Shown here piece by piece: positions 7,871-16,283 of a stretch of DNA of 64,000 nucleotides (within the stretch, counting starts at the first letter, position 1; each line of letters begins with the position of its first letter). A program made the translations under genes and the position numbers. The stretch lies in the NCBI RefSeq assembly GCF_963678635.1, contig NW_026971344.1, positions 1 through 64,000 of the forward strand, written 5' to 3'. A model generated the notes under the pieces. The model was not told where the DNA came from and searched no databases. It worked only from the letters and a program-made list of their open reading frames with translations. The stretch is from Symsagittifera roscoffensis (Eukaryota; Xenacoelomorpha; Acoela; Convolutidae).

Positions 7871-10021
7871 TCATACCATTTTCCTTGGTTTTCTGATCGA
7901 CTTCAGAATCCCAATCAAAACCTTGGACCCATAGCTGTTGCATGAGACATTTGAAATTGATGATGAATTGTTCAAGGAAACAATATTGAAATTGTGGACA
8001 GAAGAGTCCTCTTTGTAAGCAGTTTCAGCTCTGGTTAAGGCAGTTGAAAAACAAAATATGTCCTTATTGGGCTTCCAACTGACTCCTAGCGCCTTGATTT
8101 TGTATTCGTCAGAGAAAAGTTCCAGCACATCCGATTTTTCGCGGAGATGTTCTGGCAATCCTTCAATTATTTTAGCATTGCTTGAAGTCCATTTTCGTAG
8201 AGGGAATTCATGAGAGTTCAGCTCTTCGCATAAATCAGAGACGAGTCTTGCTGCTTCATGCTTATCATTAGCGCCACCAAGAAAGTCGTCTACATAGAAA
8301 CAATTTTTGAGACTTTCTTTGATCATTGGGTTCTTAGATTGATCTGCTACTTCATTGAGGCATCTTGTTGAGTGAAAAGCTGACGAAGCTATTCCATATG
8401 TAACACGTGTCATCCTGAGATGCTTGATTTCATCCGATTTATTTGATCTCCAAAGTATGCGATGGAAATCCTTCGATTTGTCCTCTAGAGCAACTTGTCG
8501 GTACATTTTTGCAATATCTGCTGATAAAGCAATTGGGTAGAACCTGAAGCGCATGATTATCGAGCAGAGGTCGTCTTGTACCATGGGACCAACCATCAAA
8601 GTGTCGTTGAGTGATTGTCCGGTTGATGTTGTTGCAGATCCGTCGAAAACTACACGTAGCTTTGTGGTAGTAGAATCTTCCTTGAAAACGCAGTGATGTG
8701 GCAGATAATATACGCTATCAACTGGCTTTTCGATTTCTCCAGGCGGTATGTACTCCATATGCCCCATATCGAAAAATTCGTCTATGAATGCGGTATAGCC
8801 ATCTTTAAGTTCTGGATTCTGTTCCAGTCGTCGCTCGAGATAATTGAATCTGCGTTTTGCTTGTGCTAAACTGTCGCCAAGTTGACTATTGGGCTTGAAA
8901 GGCACCTGCACGGTGAATCGTCCATTTTGTAGTATGGTTGTTTCCTTAAAGTGAGATTCACATCGATCTTCTTCTTTTGTTGTCTTTTTGAAGTCAGAAA
9001 TTTCTTCTAATTCCCAAAATTTCCTTAGACTATCGTCAATAGACACATGAAATGACTTGAAGAAGGTTGTTGGAGGACTGGGTGTTCTGCCGCTAATCAT
9101 CCAACCAAATAGAGTGTCACGTGCATAAAGCTTGTCTGTAAGCTTAATCTTTCCGCAGCCAACAATGTCGTTGTAGACATCACAGCCTAGGATTATATCG
9201 ATTTCCTTTGGTTTATCAAAGTCTGGGTCCGAGAGCTTAAGACGTGTGATATCCAAACTGTTCGGTATATTCACCCGTTCTCTGGGCAGGTTGCCAGAAA
9301 GTTTTTGAAGTGTGAAGGCTTCAATATGCAGAGATTGATTCTGAGAATCCTTTGTTTCCAGATTGACAGAACCAGATTTCACAGTTTTTGCTCCTCCGCC
9401 AACTCGAGTTAGTTGAAGAGTCAATTTCTTGATTGGTAGCTTGAGTCGGTTAGCACAGCTGGTTGTTACGAAACTGCATTCAGATCCGCTGTCCAGTAAG
9501 GCTCGACAATTGTGATAACCGCCATTTGCAGTTTTCACCTCAATTAGTACAGTTCCCAGTATGGTAGTGGCACCGGTAGTACCCCCGTGACCCGCAAACT
9601 TATTTTCAGGTCCCGGTTGCTTGTTTGGGTCTGTATGGATGTGAAGTAACGAGTGATGACCCTTTCGACAGGTTTGGCACGTTGACTTCGACTTGCACTC
9701 ATGATTTTGGTGTCCAAGGGACAGGCAATTGAAACATAATCGCTTTGATTTGGCTTCTTGTCTTCTATTGGAAATAGACATTTCCTGAAATTTCGTGCAT
9801 TGATACACGCGGTGATCACCACTGCAGCATGGGCAGATGATCGTCTTAGCAGAGTTCGTGTGGTATGTCTGTACCTTGTCATCTTTCTTAGAGTTTCCAG
9901 ATTGGTCTGAATTTCCTTGATGATTTTTTCTATGAATTGAAGGTAACTGGAGGTCCTTCGTAGCTTCTAGGGCGCGAGATCGTTCCTCCAAGAACTTCTT
10001 CATCTGTTTGATTTTTGGCAC
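7871..10021 (-). CDS. BEL Gag C-terminus, A17-like protease and reverse transcriptase
   Basis: 716 codons. In order: zinc knuckle CFNCLSLGHQNHEC with a second Cys/His cluster (about residues 90-130); protease with ALLDSGSECSFV and a later DIILGCDVY strand (about 170-280); RT (about 340-640) with SADIAKMYRQV (motif A) and FYVDDFLGG (motif C). The order and the DSG protease are diagnostic of BEL/Pao. The last 30 or so codons are in a wrong frame. Upstream the frame continues into Gag through a single TAA at 10070-10072. Confidence 0.9.
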   Translation of the reverse strand: MPKIKQMKKFLEERSRALEATKDLQLPSIHRKNHQGNSDQSGNSKKDDKVQTYHTNSAKTIICPCCSGDHRVYQCTKFQEMSISNRRQEAKSKRLCFNCLSLGHQNHECKSKSTCQTCRKGHHSLLHIHTDPNKQPGPENKFAGHGGTTGATTILGTVLIEVKTANGGYHNCRALLDSGSECSFVTTSCANRLKLPIKKLTLQLTRVGGGAKTVKSGSVNLETKDSQNQSLHIEAFTLQKLSGNLPRERVNIPNSLDITRLKLSDPDFDKPKEIDIILGCDVYNDIVGCGKIKLTDKLYARDTLFGWMISGRTPSPPTTFFKSFHVSIDDSLRKFWELEEISDFKKTTKEEDRCESHFKETTILQNGRFTVQVPFKPNSQLGDSLAQAKRRFNYLERRLEQNPELKDGYTAFIDEFFDMGHMEYIPPGEIEKPVDSVYYLPHHCVFKEDSTTTKLRVVFDGSATTSTGQSLNDTLMVGPMVQDDLCSIIMRFRFYPIALSADIAKMYRQVALEDKSKDFHRILWRSNKSDEIKHLRMTRVTYGIASSAFHSTRCLNEVADQSKNPMIKESLKNCFYVDDFLGGANDKHEAARLVSDLCEELNSHEFPLRKWTSSNAKIIEGLPEHLREKSDVLELFSDEYKIKALGVSWKPNKDIFCFSTALTRAETAYKEDSSVHNFNIVSLNNSSSISNVSCNSYGSKVLIGILKSIRKPRKMV

Positions 10022-10069
10022 GTCACTTCCCGCGCAGGAAAAATCCCATTGTCTTCTAGTTTCAGGATC

Positions 10070-10762
10070 TTATTTCTTGGCCAAAACGTGAACCCAGATC
10101 AAATCGCATTGATCAATTTTTAGTCCAAGTCCTGTCAGTGCCAACGTGTTTTCCGTGTAGGTGTTAATCAAGCGACGTATTGCAGCGGATGACTTATGCT
10201 TCATTGGAGTGAATTCAAAAATTGCTTCCAAGTGAGCGTGTGAGATCATCTTGACATCAGCATATCGATCCTTTAGAAGTTCCCTTGCGACTGAGTAGTT
10301 CGCGTTTGTAGTGGGCAAGTGGGATAGCAAACGAAACGGTTCATCCTTGAGGGCACCCTTTAGGTAATGCAGTTTCTGAACATCAGACAGCGATGCATTT
10401 GAGTGAACTGCTCCATCAAAGGAATCTAACAAAGGTAGCCATTGATCATACCTTCCGCTAAATGTTGGCGAATTCAGTTTCGGCAACTTCAGGCAAGTAT
10501 CTTGGTTTCGGCCAGCACCACGTTGGGAAGTGGATTTGTAGGATCCAGTTCCGCTTGCGCTGTCGTCGTCTTTGACCGATTCAGTTGAATATTTTCCTCG
10601 GTCATCTAACATAGTTGTGATCATTTCCATCAAACAATCTACTTGAAGGTAGATTTTCTCAGCTTCTTCCAATTCAACTTCAAGTGCATCTTCATCATCG
10701 TTTAGAACATTTGAAATTTGCTGATTAAGCTCTTCCAGTTCCTTTTTCTTTCGTTCGCACAT
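10070..10762 (-). CDS. BEL Gag, capsid-like region
   Basis: 230 codons. Contains KLPKLNSPTFSGRYDQWLPL and a HYLKGALKDEP segment, the DUF1759-type Gag core of BEL/Pao elements. Ends at TAA in the context KK-stop-DPETRRQW; the frame is unbroken on both sides, and one base change from TTA would produce it, so it is probably a nonsense mutation. The true N-terminus is in another frame just upstream. Confidence 0.8.
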   Translation of the reverse strand: MCERKKKELEELNQQISNVLNDDEDALEVELEEAEKIYLQVDCLMEMITTMLDDRGKYSTESVKDDDSASGTGSYKSTSQRGAGRNQDTCLKLPKLNSPTFSGRYDQWLPLLDSFDGAVHSNASLSDVQKLHYLKGALKDEPFRLLSHLPTTNANYSVARELLKDRYADVKMISHAHLEAIFEFTPMKHKSSAAIRRLINTYTENTLALTGLGLKIDQCDLIWVHVLAKK

Positions 10763-10935
10763 CGTGAGATTGGCCTTGAGAGTTCCTTGTAGGTTAGAGC
10801 AGATGCCTCTTTGTTGAAGATTGCTGAGACGGCATTTTCCGATCGGGTAATGACACCGATGTTAGCACTTCTTGATCGCTTCAAAGCAGGAAGAGTGAGC
10901 GTCACGTTGCTCATGTCACTAGCAGATGATGACAT
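10702..10935 (-). CDS. BEL Gag N-terminal fragment
   Basis: Begins at the first ATG downstream of the 5' LTR (10933-10935), 62 bases after it. About 50 residues look like the Gag start (LKRSRSANIGVITR), then the frame is lost near 10780 and the last codons are spurious, overlapping the next ORF. A 1-base indel is the simplest explanation. Confidence 0.65.
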   Translation of the reverse strand: MSSSASDMSNVTLTLPALKRSRSANIGVITRSENAVSAIFNKEASALTYKELSRPISRCANERKRNWKSLISKFQMF

Positions 10936-10974
10936 TTTTAACTTTCCTCTTTGTTTCTAATCTTTGGTTCGTTC

Positions 10975-10992
10975 GTGAGTCGCGTTGCACCA
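10975..10992 (-). promoter_or_regulatory. BEL primer-binding site
   Basis: Five bases inside the 5' LTR, the minus strand reads TGGTGCAACGCGACTC, starting with the TGG complementary to a tRNA CCA end. I could not name the tRNA. Confidence 0.55.
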
Positions 10993-10997
10993 AAAAA

Positions 10998-11199
10998 TGT
11001 TGTGCAGCAAAAGTTGGGAAACGAAAAATCACCAATCCGACTGAATAAAACTAGTGATTTGCAAAGAGTGTAAATTATTTTATGAGTTATAGATAGAAGT
11101 CAATTGATTTTTGTTAAATGCGGTTTTAAATAAGTAAATCAGTTCAATCGTAGATTTAGTTCAAGTAGAAAGCTGAGATGTCTTTTTTAGGCTTCAACA
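10998..11199 (-). repeat. BEL 5' LTR
   Basis: Second copy of the 202-bp LTR, followed directly by the right target duplication AAAGC (11200-11204). Confidence 0.95.
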
Positions 11200-11761
11200 A
11201 AAGCAACATATCGATTATTCCCAAAAGATTACTTAGCCAAATATAAACTACCAACTTTCGTCAAAACCAACCCATACCCCCTTCCCTCTATAAATACCGG
11301 AAATCGATGCTATTGTAAATGCTTGTAAAAGAATTACTGGTAAACTACACGGATAATTTATTACCGGAAGAAAACTTATCCTGGGCACGTGCCCCTCCGC
11401 TATGTTCAACAGCTGCCTCAATAAATAGAGCCACTCTCAAGACATTTACAAAGCCAAAAAAGAGCTCATGAAAAATCATAATTATTCGAACAATTCGTCA
11501 ACGAGAACGACACTTACACTTCCGACAATAGGTGTTGAAGAAATAAGATACTTTGACTTTCAATGGTCTTGTGGATGAAAGAATCTCTACGTCGCTCAAA
11601 TCATTTTGTAGTTGTTTTCGAGAGTTTCAAGTTCGAAATTACGCTCAATCATGCAATTTTAATCCATAAGATATTTTACTCAACGGTTAGGGTCTATACA
11701 ACATAGATTCAAATCTGACGAACAAAGAAGGATCAGCATTTACTTTGTTGCAATTTCTTAC
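11200..11761 (-). other. p23 intron 1, part 5' of the BEL insertion
   Basis: Host intron sequence between exon 1 and the BEL element. Starts with the AAAGC duplication. No coding sequence recognised. Confidence 0.6.
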
Positions 11762-11877
11762 CGAAAAGTAAGTTTATTTTCTTTGGCTTCCACGGTAGGG
11801 TTCGATGTATCTGTAACTTCAAACGTGATAACGACCTGTTCTTTACTTTGAGCCCACATACACGGTACAGCAGCCAT
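11762..11877 (-). CDS. p23: p23 Hsp90 co-chaperone, exon 1 (start of protein)
   Basis: ATG at 11875-11877; 38 codons plus 2 bases, ending TTTTCG|GTAAG. The protein starts MAAVPCMWAQSKEQVVITF, the p23 N-terminal pattern (a short lead, WAQ, then a V-x-V/I-T strand), and runs to KLTF, which joins CTKKGG of exon 2. With exons 2 and 3 it gives 95 residues of CS domain; family members are about 160-180 residues, so roughly half is beyond the left edge. p23 caps the Hsp90 ATPase cycle in the cytosol. The insertion-laden intron 1 is 10,267 bases. Confidence 0.82.
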
Positions 11878-11887
11878 TTTAACACAC

Positions 11888-11898
11888 CTGCAAAAATA
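11888..11898 (-). promoter_or_regulatory. Acceptor site upstream of p23 start (possible trans-splice site)
   Basis: The minus strand reads TTATTTTTGCAG ending at 11888, 10 bases before the p23 ATG. The layout matches a spliced-leader acceptor; a non-coding upstream exon is the alternative. Confidence 0.45.
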
Positions 11899-12228
11899 AC
11901 ACAGCTAAATCAGACTATAAGCACCGCCTCTAACACATTTTTATGGCCGTGGACAGCGTCTACATCAGCTTTTTCGATTATAGCCTCCCGATATATTTTT
12001 AAAACAGACGAAAAAGAGCCGATCAAATGGAGGAATTACATGGTGTTTAATACTGGTCAACATTGAAAACGCATCATAGACTTGAAAATTTTAAAAATGT
12101 TTGTGAAATCGGTTGAAAATTTTTTTTCGGGTTACGTTTCTTCAAAACGAACACGTAACTCGACATGAGAAAAACTATAAGTTATGTATTACAAGTTTCG
12201 TTGTTTTGGTCAGTTGTATTTGTCAGTT
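11889..12228. other. p23 upstream region
   Basis: About 340 bp of A+T-rich sequence between the p23 start and the first retroelement remnant. It would hold the p23 promoter. Short open frames on both strands are not convincing. Confidence 0.45.
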
Positions 12229-12380
12229 TGTGACAATCGACCAGAATGGCCTGAATGAATTGCAGAAACGAATTTTCTTTTGGAGCAGTTTTGTGGGAGA
12301 ATTGGCTGTTTCGAGGACGTAACAGTAATTGTTCAAATGAGCGAATTGGGAGATGTCGGTTTTGATTGAAATGTGAAAGT
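12229..12380 (+). repeat. Element D, 5' LTR start (split by element A)
   Basis: TGTGACAATCGACCAGAATG closely matches the first bases of the element A LTR, then diverges. 152 bp on, element A begins. The homologous sequence resumes at 57955, beyond element B, so one LTR seems to be split by the A+B block. Confidence 0.65.
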
Positions 12381-13304
12381 TGTGACATTCGACCAGAATG
12401 GCCAAAATGCAATTTATGCAGACTTCGAATTTTTAGCAGTAAGCCTTCCGGATTGATGATTATTAAGAATTAAGGACGTAATTGGAACGATTGGCCAAAC
12501 GGTGAGGGCTAGAATATTCTGGTATTTTAAAATTTCAAAAATTCGAATTATGACGTCATATTTCTGAGAAACGTCAGAAACGGCCATTTTGACTAAAACG
12601 AGAAAGAAAAACAGAACAACATTAGCTGCGCTAGCAACAACAACGAAATTGAGATCGGAAAACGACAACGAGTTACAGAATAACAGAAGAACACTCCGAG
12701 TTGCAACTATTGTGCTGCTACAATAGTTGCAAGGCCGTTGCGAACAACGGTGAAGGGTGAAGGACGGCCTTCCGGATTAAGAGAAAATCAGTATTAGAGA
12801 GCTTGATCCAGCGGATTCATCAATCCGGAAGGGTAAAAGAACTGAAACTTTTATCCTGTTGCATAAACTTTTAGCTTCCTGTCATGTCCTGACTTGAATT
12901 TAATTAGTATTTGGATTCATTTTGATAAGGATGAGAAGCTAGGAGTAGGGGGAAAGGGTTGATCCATCTTCGATGGAGATGATGATTTTTATCTACTGAA
13001 CAAAAACAATAGTAATATAATAAATAGTAGTAGCCCTGTTTTTAGGAGTGACCTTGTGGTCTGGGGATACTGAGACCCAGCCATGAGCTCACTATTTCTG
13101 CATGTAATCTAGTTAATTTGAGTGTTTTGACCGAAGCCGAAAGCAGTAACGTTTTTGTCGACCCGATGTTAGAAAAGACCACCGAAAAGTACTGGCTTGG
13201 TAGAGACGGTGAAAAGCATGCAAAGCTCTGTTTAGACGTTAGCCAGTCGTCTTAAGACTTAGTTTTGTTTTCCGTCGATATGTATCTTCCGGGCGATTGT
13301 TACA
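12381..13304 (+). repeat. Element A 5' LTR
   Basis: 924 bp, starting TGTGACATTCG and ending CGATTGTTACA, near-complementary inverted ends. Contains several hairpins (see 12701-12732) and copies of the CCGGAAGGGT motif in both orientations. Confidence 0.95.
12701..12732 (+). other. Conserved LTR hairpin
   Basis: TTGCAACTATTGT and ACAATAGTTGCAA form a perfect 13-bp stem with a 6-base loop. A second small stem (CCGTTG/CAACGG) follows. Relative D has the same hairpin at 58020-58047 with paired base changes. Confidence 0.7.
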
Positions 13305-13316
13305 TGTATGTTTTTA

Positions 13317-13331
13317 TGGCGCTCCTGGGTG
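13317..13331 (+). promoter_or_regulatory. Putative primer-binding site of element A
   Basis: TGGCGCTCCTGGGTG lies 12 bases inside the LTR. It is identical in B (57021-57035, minus) and in the more distant C (59676-59690), although surrounding bases differ. It starts with TGG as a tRNA-complementary site should. The offset from the LTR is larger than usual and the tRNA is not identified. Confidence 0.45.
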
Positions 13332-15244
13332 TTATTATTTTTAAACATCATGACCGGCAGAACCGTTAACGAGCACTCCGCGCCGATCGGATGCTCACAT
13401 TAACGCCCTTAATAGTCCTAAGCCGCCGGGGCGGAAGGGTAGTTCGGAACGCGGAAGCCTTCCGGATTACCGTGAATAGTTTTTTAACTTAGTTAAGACC
13501 GAAAATTCACGAACCAGGAAGGGTGGGGGGATTCGCGGTCCCGTCATCTCCTGAATGGTTTTGTGACCAAAAACACTTAAAGATATAAATAAAACCAAAC
13601 AAAAAGTTGTATAGTACCCAAGAAAAACAAAAAATATAAAAAATAACCGAAAAAACCAAAAACAGTAAAAAAGTAGAAAATCAGTAGAAATCATCCCCCC
13701 AGACAAGATGTGATCCGACCCCCCCGTTTGTTGTTGATAGATATATTGTTGTTAAAGGCATTTATATCAATCAGGATTGTTACGATCAGTTTTGTAGCCC
13801 GTTTGTGAGGCTTGTACTGTAGGGTTATTTGAGCATTTAAGCACGTTAATGATAAATTGCGCTCAATCCGGAGGGGTCAGCTGATTTGCGCTCAATTCGG
13901 AAGGGTCTTGGGAGAAGACTGATCCGGCAAGCAGTACAAGGAGCAACAAGAAGAGGCTCAACGACGACAACAATCGACTGTTGGGTATCGTTAACAAGTT
14001 TTGTATCCCTTTTGGTACAAAAATTAAGATAGTAATCTGTGGGGGGCTCGACAGTGCTGCACTGTAGTGACCCTTCACCGAACTGCGAATATCTGAGTTA
14101 AGCACCTTAATTCAGATATTAAACAAACCCGGAGGGGTATAGTATTACTAATATTATTACTTATATAGCCTATATGAATAGTCTTATATCGTTTTTCAGT
14201 CAAAAACAACGGAAACATACCGGTTTTTAGGGTCAAAATTGCGATATTTTGATCCTCCCACAAGTCGCGATTTTTGAGATATCGATATTTTTTGAAACGG
14301 AAAAAAGCACTAAGTTAGTGTGTTACATCGTAACTGCACTACCATAATAGATAGAACCGGTTAAGTTAAGTTCGAAGGTGGTTGGAACTATTTTGGTACC
14401 GAAAACTGAAATTTCGTGATTTTAGAGAAAACGGAACACTATAAATTTAGAAAATTTTTTGAAATTTTTGAGTTAGGACAGTAAAAATAGTTGTTCGGAC
14501 AACGTCCACTAGTGAATCTACAAGTTTTAAAACCCGCTACCCGAAAGCCTTCCGGGTTGCAGAGAAATCGAACTTAACGTGTTTGATTTGGTGGATTCAT
14601 CAATCCGGAGGAGTACAGGTAGCATAGTTTTTCGCAATTTTTTTCTACAAAAGCGTTTTAGATCGGGTCTTTTGAATTGAACTAGAAGATTATAGGCCTT
14701 CTGAGCTCGGATCAATAATTTTTAGGTCGAAAGGACCAGATTTGCGGAAAAAGTTAGGCGGAACCTATAAGAGAGAAAATTTTTGAGTTTGGAAAAAAGA
14801 CGTTTTGATTAATAACTTTGGAACTACTGAGCATATCGAGTTGATCTTGGTACCAATAGATCAGAAATTAGCTGAGCTTACTGATAGGGTCAGAAATTTT
14901 TCGGAAAAATAAGCGTGAAAATTTTTTGAATTGTTTTTAGCAAATTCCTCAATTTGGAAGGGTAACCCTTCACGTTTTACAAAATTTTTTTAGAAGAGCC
15001 CTTATACCCCTACCAAAAGGTAATAGCGGTTGAATAAAGTAACTTTAGGCCGTTCTAGACGAAAAGGGAGGGCTAAAGGCACAGCAAAAGCTTAATCGAG
15101 CCGAAGTTAGGCGAGTAATAAGACCCTTCACCGTTAGTGTGAATTGTCAAATAGGAGGCTTAACTTCAATCCGGAAGTGTCTAGGAAGGCAGTACATACC
15201 CTTCCCAGTTAATTGAAAGAGCATAATTGCATCGGAGAACGTAT

Positions 15245-15500
15245 CCGGAGGGGTATAGGTTGAAAAAAGGAAATCTCCGAAAAGCTACTTTTACAAAACC
15301 GGAGGGCTCCCAATCCGGAGGGGTCAAAGTTTTTTCAAGTTAGGAGGGGTCCGAATCCGGAGGGGTCTTATAGTTGCTAATTCGGAGGGGTCCAAATCCG
15401 GAGGGGTCTTGTATTAACCAACTCAGAGGGGTCCAAATCCGGAGGGGTCTAGATTCTATTAGTCCGGAAGGGTCCTATTTGTGCCAATCCGGAGGGGTAT
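15245..15500 (+). repeat. Array of TCCGGAGGGGT motifs
   Basis: About eleven copies of (A)ATCCGGAGGGGTC or close variants in 255 bp, partly as a unit of about 40 bp made of two motifs. The equivalent array in B is on the minus strand at about 55660-55910. More copies are scattered through the leader and LTR, in both orientations. Confidence 0.85.
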
Positions 15501-16283
15501 TATTTTATTAAGGACTTAGGTAGACGAAAGAAAAACTAAAAAGTGAGAGGTATTAGGTTATTAACACACAGGCTAGGTATCAGTGACTGCACTGGTAACT
15601 TGCCTTTCAATAAGAACCAGACTAAAACAAAACAGGTCCGAACTCGGATATTCGCGACACTAAGTCTAAATTAAAAAGAGCGTGATTCATTGGTGTGGAT
15701 TGAAACATAATACGTTTTTGGGAAAAGTGACTGCCCTGAGGATTTTAGTAGGTCTAGCCCGGGCAGTCCGAAGGCAGCTAGGTAACACAGTACTCGGTGG
15801 GTGCAATAGACGCCCACTTGAGAAAATTACTGCCTTCAAAGTTTTGTCTGTTTGGTGCAGCACCGAGCAGGGAAAGCTTTTTCCTTAAAAGACAGGTTCG
15901 ACTATTGTACTGCGACCGACTAAGAGTACAAGACACATACGTTTTTTTTATATATATACATTCATATTGTGTCAATATATTTTTTTTTGTTTTTTTTTTA
16001 TTATAAATCAACGTAAACTGTGCTTGATTGGGTAGTGAATACACTATCTTTTAAATTGACTGATAAATTCATATTGTGCTAATTTACAAATCTTTGGACC
16101 GATAATCGGTTAGTGTGAATAAATTTTATACAAACTGTACTCTGATAACATACAGGGATTCGTGGTCACTATTTAAAAGAATCTGGTGAAATTTATTGTG
16201 TTGTGTCATTATTATTGTTAATAAAACTATAAGGTCTCTAGCAATTGAGTCAAGAGTAGGCATTAGAAAGTGACAAATAATTA

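Larger units (their letters stand above)
3849..11199 (-). mobile_element. BEL/Pao LTR retrotransposon inserted in p23 intron 1
   Basis: A 7351-bp element read on the minus strand: 5' LTR (right), primer-binding site, Gag, A17-type protease, RT, RNase H, integrase, DUF5641-like tail, then an antisense gene, polypurine tract and 3' LTR (left). Flanked by a 5-bp target duplication AAAGC (3844-3848 and 11200-11204), the expected size for this class. The LTRs differ at 2 of 202 positions, so the insertion is recent. Despite this the coding region has at least four frameshifts and a nonsense codon, so this copy is not autonomous, or some indels are sequencing errors. It lies in the same orientation as the host p23 gene. 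Confidence 0.95.
13305..16283 (+). other. Element A long 5' leader
   Basis: Nearly 3 kb between LTR and gag with no ORF that I credit. It holds the putative primer-binding site, many copies of a TCCGGA[A/G]GGGT motif (dense at 15245-15500), and several CCTTCCGGATT...AATCCGGAAGG inverted pairs able to form hairpins in RNA. Copy B has a shorter version, lacking the part equivalent to about 13500-14150. Confidence 0.8.
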
